Source of the DNA: Meconema thalassinum
Lineage: Eukaryota > Arthropoda > Insecta > Orthoptera > Tettigoniidae
Reading direction: 5' to 3'
Length of the DNA: 64,000 bases
NCBI GenBank assembly: GCA_946902985.2
Contig: OX336389.2
Span: forward strand, 789,508,979-789,572,978
The translations under genes were made by a program, and so were the position numbers. The notes under the pieces were generated by a model. That model searched no databases. It was not told where the DNA came from and was given only the letters and a program-made list of their open reading frames with translations. Of this stretch, positions 1 to 11,750 are shown one piece after another (the first letter of the stretch is position 1; each line of letters starts with the position of its first letter).

Positions 1-40
1 TGGTGAAGGATGGGGAAACAGGAATAAGGAAGGAGAGAGA

Positions 41-454
41 TTGTTGGAACTGTGCAAGGTAAATGGGCTAATGGCTGGAAACACATGGTACAAGAATAGA
101 GAGAGCCATAAAATTACTTGGTACAGCAGGGATTTGACTAGGAAATCAGTGGTGGACTATATTCTATGCGGGAAGGAGACAAGGAAGAGTATCACGGATA
201 TAAGGGTAATACCTTCAGAAGCCCTGGACAGTGACCACCGTCTGCTGGTCGCCAAGGTGAGAGAACTGAAGGAAAAGAGGAGAACTGAGAACCAAGAAAG
301 AAGAATAAGGACATGGAAGCTGAAGGAGGATGGAAATAAGGAGAAGTTCCAGATATTAGTGAGGAAAAAATTACCGAAGGATGATCCGAAAACAGGTGAA
401 GAAGAATGGAATAGGTTCAAGGACGTGTTGGTAGAAGCAGCGGAAGTCGTGTGA
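41..454 (+). pseudogene. LINE AP-endonuclease C-terminal fragment
   Basis: The translation contains the end of an exonuclease/endonuclease/phosphatase fold: a VVDYIL strand followed about 30 residues later by the SDHRLLVA motif, whose Asp-His pair is the last catalytic element of APE-type LINE endonucleases. In a live element it nicks the target DNA to prime reverse transcription. The N-terminal catalytic motifs would lie left of the window. The frame ends at a TGA at 452-454 and the downstream RT is in another frame, so at least one indel separates them. Confidence 0.8.
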
Positions 455-519
455 GGCAGAACTAGTGGAAAGAAAAGGTGGAATAAACACCATGGTGGAA
501 CCCCAGAAGTAAGGAAGCA

Positions 520-2421
520 GTGAAAAAGAAAAATGAAGCATTCAGGAAATGGTTCCAACAGAGGACAGACAGAACAAGAGAAGAATACCAAGAGCGGAAG
601 AAAGAAGCAGGAGAAGTAGTGAAGGAAGAGAAAAAGAAATGGCTGGAGAAATGGACGGAAATGATGGAGGAGGACTGTGATGGCAGTAAGAAAGTGTTGT
701 ATGGAATGATAAAGGCAAAGAGAAGAGATACAGGGGAAAATGTCAGAATGGTGGACAGGAATGGAAAGGAGGTCGAAAATATGGAAGAAGTAAAGGTTAT
801 CTGGAGAGAATACTTCAAGGAACTCCTAAATCCAACTAAAACCAGCGTACTGGACATTGTGGAGGAAGAAACAGACAGTGACCAAGACATTTCAGAGAAG
901 GAATTGACATGGAAAGAAGTGGAGGAAGCATTAAAGAAGATGAAAGGGGGAAAGGCACCGGGAATAGACGAAGTGAGTGTGGAGATGGTGAGAGCACCAG
1001 GGGTGATAGGAACACAGTGGCTCTTTCGAGTAATGAAAGTGATATGGAGGGAGAAGAAAATACCAGAGGATTGGAAAAGAGGGATAATAATACCCATATT
1101 TAAAAAGGGAAGTAGGAAGGAATGCAAGAACTACAGGGGAGTTACACTCATGTGCCACTGCGCCAAAATATTTGAGAAGGTACTGGAGAGAAGAATTCGG
1201 ACAGAAGTTGTAGATGGGCTGAGGGAAGAACAGTATGGATTCAGGCCAGGAAGGTCAACAGTTGACCTCATCTTTGCAGTAAGACAGCTATAAGAACACC
1301 ATTATGAATATGGGAAAGATCTGGTGATGACCTTCTTGGATGTTGAAAAAGCATATGATAGTATTAATAGAAACAAGGTATGGGAAGCAATGAGAGCAAA
1401 AGCAGTGAACAAGGAGACAGTGGCAAGAGTGAAAGCAATGTACGAGGGAAGCAAAAGCTGTGTAAAGGTGGGAAGAGAGAGAACGGAATGGTTTCAACTG
1501 GAGAGTGGTCTGAAACAGGGAAGTGCCCTCTCACCCCTGTTATTTATATTGGTGATGGATGAAATCTTACGAAAAGTGGTAAATAGCATTGGGGAAAGGA
1601 AAATGAAGGCAATGTTGTTTGCTGATGACCTTCTGATATGGGGAGAGGATGAGGAAGAAGTACAAGAGCAATTAGATGAGTAGGAGAAGGTAGTGTTATC
1701 ATATGGGATGAAGTTCTCAGCACAAAAGAGTGAAGTGGTCATCACAACGAGGAAGAAGAACAGACTGGATATGGGCATAACACTTGGAGGACAGCAGTTG
1801 CAGAAAGTAGAATGCTTCAAGTACTTGGGAAGCATAATTGAAGAAAAGGGAGGCAATAGGATGGAAATAAATGAGAGGGGAAGGTGCGCAGATGGATTTT
1901 TCAAGAGTGTGAGGGGGATGATATGGAATAAAGATGTACCACAAAAATGTAAAGGAATCATCTACAAGACCTACTTTGTGCCAATTTTGACATATGGTTC
2001 AGAAACATGGGTGATGAAGGAAAGGGACAAGAATAAAATACGAGCAGTGGAGCTGAAGTTCCAGAGGAGTAGGGTAGGAGTGACAAGAATGGACAGAGTA
2101 AGGAATGAAAGAGTCAGGGAGATGATAAGAGAGGAACCATTGCAAAATAGAATAGAGCGATCTAGGCTACAGTGGTATGGACATGTGAGGAGGATGCAAG
2201 AGGAGAGGATACCGAAGAAGATGTTTGGAATGGAAATGACGGGAAGGAGGCCAAGGGGAAGACCAAGGGACAGATGGACAAAAGGAGTTAAGAAGAGTGT
2301 GGAGGAAAGAGGAGTGAGCTGGGACACAGTAAATGACGAGAGATGGTGGATGGACAGGAAACGATGGAGAGGCTTATGTTCCAAGCAGACCCGACCAGCG
2401 GTTGAAAACTGCTCAAGATGA
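520..2421 (+). pseudogene. LINE reverse transcriptase and C-terminal domain, two in-frame stops
   Basis: One frame carries the RT hallmarks in order: GKAPGIDEV, the WKRGIIIPIFKKG block, NYRGVTL, YGFRPGRSTVD, the motif A FLDVEKAYDSI near 1330, LKQGSALSPLLF near 1510, and the catalytic FADD box near 1620. After the second stop the frame continues with the thumb (KYLGSII), a YGSETW segment and a WYGHVRRM segment typical of LINE C-termini. Stops at 1291-1293 and 1681-1683 interrupt the frame but the phase is kept, so the damage there is point mutation, not indel. Its role in a live element is target-primed reverse transcription. Confidence 0.92.
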
Positions 2422-2464
2422 TGATGATGACAGTCATGCTTTCACCAAGCTTAAACGAACCACA

Positions 2465-2680
2465 GCATAAGCCTCTGCGATTCATGATTCATGAAATATC
2501 AATAAATGCATTGTCAAGCATGGACACCGCATAATCCTCTGCAATCCATGATTTATCAAATAGCGATGAATGCATTGGCAAACATGGTCAACGCTTATGC
2601 CTCTGCGATCCATGATTCGTCAAATAGCAATGAATGGCACTGGCATGCATGGCCGCCGTATAAGTCTGTGGGATTCATCA
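2465..2680. repeat. Minisatellite, about 64-bp unit, 3.4 copies
   Basis: Three consecutive units begin at about 2465, 2529 and 2593 with variants of CATAAGCCTCTGCGATTCAT and contain ATGAATGCATTGGCA-like segments; a partial fourth unit follows. It starts about 30 bp after the LINE tail. Open frames across it are low-complexity read-through, not genes. Confidence 0.8.
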
Positions 2681-2992
2681 CCAACCCTCTTACAAAGAAC
2701 AAGTGCACATGCGTAAAAACAAAAACAATAATGTTAAATCATAGCGGTAATCGGCTGTATGCATGCGTTTTATGTGTAACAACGTTAAATTCCTTATAAG
2801 CATTCAAACTCCCAGATTTTCAAAAAAAAAAAAATTTCACCCCCTAGTAGTGGTAGGTTTTATTTGGGGGGGGGGGTGTTATCCATTGGATAGAGAGTGT
2901 CGTCCCGAGTCCAACGACACCTCATTCGTCAAAATCCGACCATGCGTTCGGGAGATATCGACTTTGCCCCTGAATGTATGGCGGGTTAGTAT
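2681..2992. other. Unassigned spacer with homopolymer runs
   Basis: It contains a 12-A run at about 2821 and a run of ten or more G at about 2867. I see no gene or recognisable repeat. Confidence 0.5.
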
Positions 2993-3446
2993 GTGACGTC
3001 ACCAGGAACGTAGGCTATGAGTCAACATTTCGGAAGTTTTTGATCACACCTCGCTGTGACGTCACTAGGAAAGTAGGCTATGGGTCAACATTTTGAAACT
3101 TTTTGATTACACCTCGTTGTGATGTCACCAGGAAAGTAGGCGATGCGACAACATTTTTGGAACTTTTTGATCACACCTCGTCGTGATGTCACCAGGAAAG
3201 TAGGCTATGGGGCAACATTTTGGAAATTTTTGATCACACCATGTTGTGACGTCACCAGGAGAGTAGGCTATGGGGGAACATTTTGGAACCTTTTGATCAC
3301 ACCTCGTTGTGACGTCATCAGGAAAGTAGGCTATGGTTGTGACGTCACCACCACCATCTTGGTCGCCATCTTGGCCGCCATCTTGTGACGTCATTGCCGC
3401 CATCTTGGCCGCCATCTTGTGAGGTCACCGGGAAAGTAGGCTATGC
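2993..3446. repeat. 63-bp tandem repeat with TGACGTCA motifs, plus GCCATCTTGG tract
   Basis: Units start at 2993, 3056, 3119, 3183, 3246 and 3309, a period of 63-64 bp. Most start with GTGACGTCACCAGGAAAGTA and continue into AGGCTATG and TTTTTGATCACACCTCG. From about 3337 the array switches to CCATCTTGG(C/T)CG units, interrupted by another TGACGTCATTG, and a last partial unit ends at about 3446. TGACGTCA is the palindromic CRE core and GCCATCTT matches a YY1-type core; any regulatory role is inference. Confidence 0.85.
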
Positions 3447-4671
3447 GTTAGCTCTGTCACTACCCCCCTACTGACGTAACATAGACGCAACAGTGGCACA
3501 TTCAATACGATTTCGATACTCTTACAATCTTATTTTGCTGTGGTAAGCACCTGATGTTCTTGATGACCTTATGGGTGGAATTATGCATTCCCCAGACAGC
3601 GTTAGACACAGCTGGTCCCAACGTCTGGTAAGTGATCATTCCAAGCAAGACTGGTATCTAATAAAGTACTGATATGATGTCGTGGTTGTTCTTTCTCTTA
3701 CCAAGACAAAGCTTGTCTCTGGTGAGTTGGAAGTAAAATACTCCAAATAATTAAATGTGGCTTTGTAGACTAAGTCTACCATATGTCCCGATGCAGGTGA
3801 AATTCACAATTTGTTAACTGCATGTTAATGCCTATCACTTGATAGGAAAATATTCTATGTTCCACTGTACGTAAAAATGACTAACAATTTTGACCATCAC
3901 TTGGTCCGATGTTTCAAAGTATGACGTAACGGCGACCATGCGCCTAAGTATAAACTGTAGCGTAGTATCAGTAACCATGTACTGCGAAGATTTCACTCGG
4001 CGAAGACTCAGCGACCATGAGCTATGAAAAACTGAAATGGACTGTATCAGCGACCGTGCGCTGCAGAGAAGTGCGTCGTACTGTACCTTGAGTCTGGCCG
4101 GGCCCTCAATTTATACTGAACGGGGCTATCCTCTGACGTCACAGTGGGAGAAATCCTCTATCACTAAACTGCTCATATCTCGGATTCCGCTGATCCGGTT
4201 TTCTTCTGATATGGCTCATTCTTCTCCTCTTTCCCGTGCCAGTAACATGATATGCATTCCATGTTTCCATAAAATCGGGAACTATTTAATCAAAATATAG
4301 CCTTGATGATGACGTGGCACGCGTCACTAACCTCTCTGTTGCCTGCATAAAGTTTCGAATTCCTTCGAGAATAAAAGCCGCGCGCTATTCAAACCTTGCG
4401 CCTGGACTTACAATATGTGACTGTGATCTCCAATTTACACAAGTGGATATGGGCACAGTATCTACAACTGATAGGCTACATGAAATGGAGGTTCAGTCTT
4501 GTACAATGTTCCATTCAAATGTTGTCTATTGAATGCAAATATGTATGAAGTATTTTAATACAGGTAGAGCTCAAGGAAAGCCCCTCACTGATGGAGAGTG
4601 AATTGCTGTTCTCTACACATAAGCAGTATCAGTAAAGCATATGAATTGTAATTCTAATTTTAATTCACCAC
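3447..4671. other. Intergenic, no gene seen
   Basis: Short open frames at 4037-4300 and 4314-4532 have no recognisable domain and no sign of selection that I can judge by eye. Between about 3900 and 4060 there is weak local repetition of 'gcgaccatg' phrases. No other structure is evident. Confidence 0.5.
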
Positions 4672-5056
4672 CTCGTGGGGCAATGACCAGCATTCGTGGC
4701 TGTTACCCCTGAGGTCCGGGTTCGATATCCAACAAATATAATCCTGGTCTGAGTGTTGGAACGGGGTTCACTTGGACTTATGAGGCACAATTGAGATCAA
4801 GTGGGTTCGATTCACACATCAGCCATCCTAGCAGTGGTTTTTTGTGTTTTCACACATCTACGCAGGCAAATGTCGGCATGGCTCCTAAATTAAGGCCACG
4901 GTCACCTTCTTACCCAATCTTCATCCCAATTACAAATACACACACTAATGTAGCCGTCATAATAACATCGGTTATCAGACAAATTCCCAGCATGTACAAG
5001 TACATGGGGCTGCATGGCCATGATGTTGCAAAGTTCCTAAATAAACTAACAACATA
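4672..5056 (+). repeat. tRNA-derived SINE, family S1 (my label), degraded copy
   Basis: The head has CCTCGTGGGGCAATGACCAG followed by a box-B-like GGTCCGGGTTCGATA, then the family body (GGTCTGAGTGTTGGAACGGG) and the tail with GGCCATGATGTTGCAAAGTTC and a terminal ACAACA run. The same layout recurs at 20026, 25322 (-), 44205 (-), 44745 (-) and, truncated, at 53668. The open frame at 4791-5057 is a shadow of the SINE. Confidence 0.8.
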
Positions 5057-5089
5057 ATGTAACTTACATCTAGTCCTCGAGCCAAGCTA

Positions 5090-5200
5090 ATCAACAGTGT
5101 GGAGTTAAAATATCACAATCGGAATTGAACCCGGAACACTTAGGACCAAAGGTAAATTGCCTATCCACTTAGCCGTTAGCTCGGCCATTTCTCAAGTGGA
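5090..5200 (-). repeat. tRNA-like SINE head fragment
   Basis: On the minus strand it reads GAGCTAACGGCTAAGTGGATA followed downstream by a box-B-like GGGTTCAATTCCG. This is the shape of a tRNA-derived SINE head, without a recognisable body. It is not a functional tRNA because no acceptor stem is visible. Confidence 0.45.
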
Positions 5201-5264
5201 CCATAAGAATTTATCCTCGTTCCTATCCAAACAAATAAAAAATTGCGTAACAAGAACAAGTATT

Positions 5265-5400
5265 ATAAGTCTCGGGCTTACGAGACTCTAGTCCCAAAGG
5301 TCCCAGGTTTAATGTCCAACTCAGACGAGAAATTTAATCTTGATTTGAGTGTCACAACGACTTCGCCTCAGCTTTGTGTACGTGAGCAACGGTAACATTC
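5265..5400 (+). repeat. SINE-like fragment
   Basis: A degraded head with GGTCCCAGGTTTAATGTCC is followed by GAAATTTAATCTTGATTTGAGTG, which resembles the S1 body (GAAATTTAATTCTGGTCTGAG). It is too decayed for firm assignment. Confidence 0.4.
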
Positions 5401-6829
5401 TCGCATCCTGCGTCCAAGGTTGAGGGATGGTACAGATAGAGAATCATAAATTGTCGCATGCAAAATATCAAAGTTCTGTTCGGGTAGGCTATCATCGTGC
5501 TTGAACGTGGCTGGACTGTTGCAACAAATTTTATGCACTTCGATCTTTGTTCAACGACATGTTCGTGACAAAATGCAACTATCAGTACACAGTGCCACTG
5601 TGCAGATATCAGAATAACAGAGAAGAATGGTATGCAATTAATGAGAAACGATCCAAATGCGTATATAAATGCGTGAAGTGAGGGACACGTCCCAAGTGAC
5701 GATGGATGAGAAGCGCTCAACAGAGTAGCTATGTTAGCGTAGATGAAAGGTGTGACGTTGGTAACCCGGACCACAGTGGTTCAATTCTTTTTGGTTTGAT
5801 GGCCTCTGTTATACCATTGTGGAACCGCACGATGCTGGACGCCTTTTAAGTTTTACAACGAAATATTGTAATAAACCGTTAGTTAATTACCACAGGGTCT
5901 ATGATAGCTGTTATATAAGTGCATGAGATGTTGGAAATATCATTACAATATTATGAGCGTTCTTCAGACCGCCAGTTAGCTCAGGGGAAGAGGAGTTGCG
6001 TGAAACGACAAAGAACCGGGGTTCGAATCGTACTCGCTTATTTTTTTTAAATGTTAATGTTTCATGAACGAAACACGTGTGTGTTTCTATACAAAGGGAA
6101 CTATGGATTGAGGAATATGCATATTGTTAGTCCTGAAAAGGACTGTTGTAGGCACTTCTTCGATATCGCGTCCAGTATCCACCGGCTTCGACAACTTGCT
6201 GTAGCCGACGAGGCATTCACTGAACTAGATTTCTGAAGTAATGTTCATCAAGGGCAATCTCCTCCAATGCTTCCAACATAATCTCCCCGGCGAGAGACAG
6301 AACGTGGTCTCTGGATGCGTGTCTATAGTGAGCCATGGCAGAATGTAATGATGAATTATCATCGACGTTAGCTCGGATAAACGCGGTTGTTTTCGTAGCA
6401 TGACATCATCATGGTATGTTGCTTCACAAAAATAATATTCACGGCGTTACTCGAACTGTGGTTGCTCGGCGATGAACGACTTTACGACTTGACAGCTAAC
6501 CTACTACGCTACAACGCAACACACGTCATTGATAGTTATTCGTGTCTTACCATGACACGGTGCGTATGGGAGAAGGGCGAGGGGTTGATCGGCTGCCCGA
6601 TAGCGAGAGAGAGTGAGAGAATTACTGACTGGCCATGTTGCAGTACATTTCCACAGAACTGTACGCTGCCAACAGCAGCTGAAGTGACACTTAGCTTTTT
6701 TCATGCCTCAAGATATGCGACATTTTATGATTGGTTATCTGTACCAGGGCGCAGTCAGTTGGTATTTGCGAGTGCTTAAGGGAGGCGTGTCAGTACATTT
6801 AGTGCAGGGATGGTAAAGTGAACGAAATT
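5401..6829. other. Intergenic, with one tRNA-like fragment
   Basis: At about 5970-6040 there is GTTAGCTCAGGGGAAGAGG followed by CCGGGGTTCGAATCG, a box A/box B arrangement on the + strand that is probably a SINE head. The open frames at 5352-5774 (-), 6051-6236 and 6411-6779 show no recognisable domain. Nothing else was identified. Confidence 0.45.
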
Positions 6830-8232
6830 TTATCTTTCACTCCGGAGCAGGAGTGGAATAAAATCCAGCAAGCAAATTCAATTCTATTCCGGCGTAGAAT
6901 TAAACCTGGAGTGAAACATATAATTTCACTCCGCCAAGGAATTACATTGGGAATGAAATATTGAATTGAAATATTGAAATGTTGAATAAGACACTCGATT
7001 TTGTTCCGAAGGGAATAAAATGAAATCCAAAGAATTCAATTGAATTCTCCTCGGAATGATACCCTGAAGAAAACATTGATTTCCACTCCAGTGGGAATGA
7101 AATTAAATCCATTAAATCAGTACAGTTTAACTCGAATGAGCATTTAATTTTACTCCGGCCGTAGTGAAACTTAAATCCACACCCTTAAATCCGATCGAAC
7201 ATTTACTTCTACTCCGGCCGGAGTGAAATTATATCCATACAATATTTTTTCTATTCCGGTAGGAGTGAAATTACATTCATACAAATTAATTCTATTCCGC
7301 TCGGAATTAAACTCGGATCGAACATTTAATTATATTCCAGCCGGAATGAGACCAAAACCATACTCTTAAATTCCAACGAGCATTTAATTCTATTCCGGCC
7401 GGAGTGAAATTAAATTCATACAATGTAATTTTATTCCTGCCGGAGTGAAATTACATTCATGCAATTTAATTCTATTCCGGCCGGAGTGAAATTAAATTAA
7501 TACACTTTAATTATATTCCGGCTGGAGTGAAATTAAATTCATACAATTTAATTATATTCCCGTTGGAATGAAACTGTGAACGATCATTTAATTCTATTCC
7601 GGCTGGAGTGAAATTAAACCCATACAATTTAATTCTATTCCGGTCGGAGTGAAATGAAATTCATAAAATTTAATTCTATTCTGCCGGAGTGAAATTAAAT
7701 TCATACAGTTCAATTCTTTACCTGATGGAATGAAACTGTGAACGAACATTTAATTCTATTCCGGCCCGAGTGAAATTAAATTCATACAGTTTAATTCTAT
7801 CCACCGGAGTGAAATTGACTTAATACCGTTTAATTCTATTCTGGCCGGAGTGAAATTAAAATCATGCAATATAATTTTATCCTTGTAGGAATGAAACAGT
7901 GAATGTGCATTTACTTCTATTCCGGTCGGAGTGAAATTAAATTAATAGACTTTAATTCCAACGTGCATTTCATTCTATTCCCACCGGAGTGAAATCAAAC
8001 CCATACACTGTAATTTGAACGAATATTTAATTCTATTTTGCTGGATTCAAATTAAATCCCTGCAATATAATTCTATTCATGTCGTAATGAAGCTCTAAAA
8101 AACATTTAGTTCTATTCCGGTTGGAGTGAAATGAAATCCATACAATTTTATTCTATTCCTCTCGGAATGAAACTTTGAACGAATATGTAATTCAATTCCG
8201 ACGTGAATAAATCCATAGAATTTCGTGATATG
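6830..8232. repeat. Satellite array, 41-bp unit with palindromic core
   Basis: The ATTCC landmarks at 7392, 7433, 7474, 7515, 7556 and 7596 give a period of 41 (once 40). The usual unit is ATTCCGGCCGGAGTGAAATT followed by AAATTCATACAATTTAATTCT. ATTCCGGCCGGAAT is a perfect palindrome. A second unit type, with GAAACTGTGAACGAACATTT in place of the usual middle, is interspersed (for example about 7570, 7735 and 7890). The array is about 1.4 kb, roughly 33 units, with the most degraded units at both ends. Confidence 0.9.
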
Positions 8233-8334
8233 TAAATATGAAGCGAAATTTAATCCATTGAATTACGGCTTGTACCTCGCAGAATGGCACTCTCAATGAA
8301 GATTTTGCCTTATTTAATCCACAAAATGATAATG

Positions 8335-8575
8335 ATCGTGTGGCCTCCCGAGAAGCCGAGTGCAAGTCTTTCTATTTGACGCCCGTGGGCGACCTGTGTG
8401 CCGTAATAAGGATGAAGTAATGATTAAAACGTAACATACACCCCAGTCCCCGATACTTGGGAATTAACCCCAGGAGGATAAAATCCTTAATGGCCTGGTC
8501 GGGAATCGAACCCGGGACACGAAGGGTCAAAGCCTAGTGCGCTAGCTGTTTAGCCACGGAGCCATTCACTCCAAT
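8335..8575 (-). repeat. tRNA-derived SINE, family S3
   Basis: On the minus strand the element starts with GGCTCCGTGGCTAAACAGCT (box A region), then CCCGGGTTCGATTCCCG (box B), and ends with a tail containing GTCGCCCACGGGCGTCAAAT. The same tail motif, with a different head, is seen in the SINE at 11435-11750. Confidence 0.85.
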
Positions 8576-9374
8576 GAAATTCTGGGATATACTGTTAATA
8601 CCTGAGGCATTTTATCAATTTTATTTCTCCAGATTGTTAATTTGTGCTTACTTTCATGTTATGAAATATAGACTAGTGAGATCACCTTGTATCCGTGTAT
8701 GTATGTGTGTACGTGTGTGTATCCTCATAATCGCTAAACGTCTAGTGTGATAAGAATGTAACTCGGTGAGGTTGTAGTACTATCTCGTCCAACCACGACT
8801 GTGCCTTTCACATTTGAATACGTTTTACCAATTCAGCATGACCACCGCGTGAATAATTACACCAGCATTCAATACCTCAGACAGGATTTGTTATTAGGAA
8901 TCATTTGTATACCAAATAAACCGACAGTGGTAGCTACGCTCGTTAACGCACAGCATGATGTTTAATATGAAATACTGTAGTGCAAATTGCTTGAATTAAA
9001 TCAACTTAGTAGATAATGCAAGTGCATTAAACATGAATATTACAGCTGACTCATAATGGTAGTGAAAGCCTACCTTTAATATAAGACCATTAGAAGATTT
9101 AACACTGTAGGAACTGCCCGATGAATTGAAACAAATTCACATTGAAATTCTATTAATGACGTTACTGTTGTACCCGAATAGCACAGTTCTGTATCCTGAA
9201 AATTTGAATTGTAGTTATTGAATAAGATATTGATTGTATTATTTTATGATCAATGCAGAGTGCCTCATTTATTGGCTTTAGAGGGCAGGCAATATTTAGG
9301 TAGGCACTTCTTCCGTACGGCCTGACTTTAATGAGAAAAGGGCGTCTGGTAACAAGCTTTGATGGCCTCCATAC
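8576..9374. other. Intergenic with a dispersed TGTG-type repeat
   Basis: At about 8640-8830 a segment runs from ATGTTATGAAATATAGACTA through GAGATCACCTTGTATCCGTG and TGTATGTATGTGTGTACGTG into ACTCGGTGAG. Related segments occur at 20455-20660, 45490-45700 and 47520-47710. The rest has no recognised feature; the minus-strand frame at 9162-9467 is unremarkable. Confidence 0.5.
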
Positions 9375-10656
9375 TGCACCCGACAGTGCATGTTTGATTC
9401 GGCAATTGGACACCGAGATAATCTGAAGAAGGCGCAGCACCATTGGAACAGCACTGAATGCACTCAACTAGAATGTTAACTCCTTGACATCAACGGAAAA
9501 TAATAATTGGACTAAATTCTACTTATGTAAACTTTATACATGTTTTGGACACCCTGGAAATTATATAAATAATTTACGAATTTTTGGTGATATTAAAAAA
9601 ATTATTACATCGCAGAAAGGCGAAATGTGGATTTTATACTATACACGGGGCTCGACGTCAGTTCCGCTGACTGCACTCACACATTCCTTGTCGTGCGTCC
9701 CGTGGAGACGGATGTTCTCTTCGCACCAGTGATTTTTTCGCATCTTGTTACAGTGAAATCCGACAGAAGCCGTGAATTTTGGAAGCATCCCTGCCTCAAA
9801 AGCAGTAGAAATTATTGGAAATAATTTCATGTGCAGTAAGGAGTACTTATTTAGAGTGTTAAATAAGTGAACAGTGATAATTCTAAGATTGTAAAACATA
9901 ACTATAAATGCTACAAAAATCTACGCATTTTAAAACTTCAATTGTAACAGTTGTTGCACCATTGACTAGGCCACGTGTTTAGCACAACATACCACTATTC
10001 GTGTGAGTATATCACAGAAGTGATAATGTAGAAGCAGTTGCAGAGTTCATGAGCAATTTTATAACCGCACCTTAAATCCAGTGACAATTGTTGAACACAG
10101 TGTAACGGTAGAATCAGTGAAGATCCCTGTCCCACATTTATCATCGTTTAACATGGAGTCTACACAATTCCAAATCATGATGGCTATGGATAAACACGAC
10201 CACTTTAATGAAGGAAGGATGATTTGCTGAGCAAAATGCAGTAGGGGAATTAACGATGGAACTACAAGCATAAGCCATGTGGACGTAATATGAGCTCTTA
10301 TCCGAGCTCGCCAGCCATCCTAAAGCGAGTCTCGACACACGACATGCAACGTACTGTAAGTGAACCAATGATTCAGTAAATCATTGTAAGGGGTTGGAAC
10401 CGCAGATTAGTTGTAGTTGGTTTCACAATGCACAATTTAGGCAGGGTTTATTATTAAGAAGAAGTGTGGATTTATTTATTTATTTATTTATTTATTGCAC
10501 AAAGTTTTATACACGGCAAGCAGGCGGTAATATTATAACAAGCGTATCATTTTCAGTAGACAAGTGGTCAGTTGCTTGCGAACCAAACGTAAGAAATGAA
10601 ACGAGTTCTAATATGACAATCAAGGTCAATGCCAAGAGCCTTGTGGGGAGTTCATA

Positions 10657-11028
10657 GGCAACACAGCCAGGAAAACGTTATGTTACTGAATAAATTGGAT
10701 ATAGAAGGCTATGACATTCCGTAGTAGCATCACATGCAAGCCAGGTCCCGTTATTCTATTTTATAAAACTGATGAACTTTGAGTGGACAGATTTTCTTTT
10801 GTAATTACAACTTTAAAGTGGACTGGTAGCAAATGAACTGTAGGCAACACTGCCAGGAAAACGTTATGTTACTGTATAAATTGGATATAGAAGGCTCTGA
10901 CATTCCGTAGTCGCATCACATGCAAGCCAGGTCCCGTTATTCTATTTTATAAAACTGATGAACTTTGAGTGGACAGATTTTCTTTTGTAATTACAACTTA
11001 AAGTGGACTGGTAGCAAATGAACTGTAA
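10657..11028. repeat. 186-bp tandem duplication inside the left LTR
   Basis: The segment starting GGCAACACAGCCAGGAAAAC at 10657 recurs at 10843 almost unchanged (both include ATAGAAGGCT and CAAGCCAGGTCCCGTTATTC). The right LTR has it once, at about 17205-17390, so the duplication arose in the left copy after insertion. Confidence 0.9.
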
Positions 11029-11434
11029 AGACTTGGAAGTGAATTATCGGTATTTCGATGATGAATTATAAATGAGGTCTCACATAAATTATATGAATAC
11101 CACAAGCATTTGAATCAGATTTATTGCATGCTATTATGAGAGCACTGTTTATGGAGTTCAACACATGAGGTGTTATTCTGAAGGATAGAACCCCCATATT
11201 TTTCCGGCAACAATGAACTCTTTGCCGTGATGACCGATGGTTACTGGAGTGACGAATCCGTGTTATTGTTATAGTCACAGGATATCGATGAAGTTATGAA
11301 GTTAGGGTACAATGAGCCTATAGTCGCTGTTAATCTATGATATATTTTAGATGGATCCATTTACCACCCCTGAATACACTGGACGAATTTCATGGTCCGT
11401 AAAAATAACAAGAACATTATGAGGCATAAAAAAG

Positions 11435-11750
11435 ATTTTTTTTTCCGTGTGGTCTCCTCAGAGACCTAGGGCAGGTATTTCTATTCGACGCCCATGGGCG
11501 ACCTGCGCGTCGGGATGAGAGATGGAATTGATTAAGGTGAATGAAATTGGAGAAGGATGTGGAAGGAAGCGGCCGTGGCCTGCCAGAAGGTACCGTCCCA
11601 GCATTTGCCTGGTGTTGAAAATGGGAAACCACGGAAAACCATTTCAAGGACGGCCGACGGTGGGGCTCGAACCCACGCGTCTACCGTGTCAGCAGAGAGC
11701 TTGGCCCTATGACCTAACACTGCGCTTTAGCCAGCGTAGCCACTACTGTC
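11435..11750 (-). repeat. tRNA-derived SINE inserted in the left LTR, with TSD
   Basis: On the minus strand: head with GGGTTCGAGCCCCACCGTCG, body with GGTTTTCCGTGGTTTCCCAT, tail with GGTCGCCCATGGGCGTCGAAT and a terminal A run (the T run at 11435-11444). It is absent from the right LTR, where GAGGTATAAAAAGGTATAAA is continuous. Flanks GGCATAAAAAAG (11423-11434) and GGTATAAAAAGG (11751-11762) form an imperfect target-site duplication. Confidence 0.9.

Larger units (their letters stand above)
1..2432 (+). mobile_element. Decayed non-LTR retrotransposon (RTE-like LINE), cut by the window's left edge
   Basis: The region reads as endonuclease C-terminus, then reverse transcriptase, then a C-terminal domain, all on the + strand, and ends directly after the last stop codon in a short (GAT)n tail near 2418-2432. 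Tails of short simple repeats immediately after the ORF are typical of RTE-type LINEs. The frame is broken by a stop plus frame change between 454 and 520 and by in-frame stops at 1291-1293 and 1681-1683, so this copy is dead. The 5' part lies outside the window. Assignment to the RTE group is by the look of the motifs; a related clade is possible. Confidence 0.9.

Noticed and set aside
462..1127. Minus-strand 221-codon frame in the first LINE
   Set aside because: It is a Ser/Phe-rich mirror of the purine-rich RT coding strand.
2993..3446. CRISPR-like array
   Set aside because: The repeats are contiguous 63-bp units with no unique spacers, in a eukaryotic genome.
4672..4760. Functional tRNA genes at box A/box B sites across the window
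   Set aside because: All have SINE bodies or decayed stems; none shows a complete cloverleaf with acceptor stem.
6411..6779. 122-codon frame at 6411
   Set aside because: No domain, no plausible context and no codon pattern; treated as chance.
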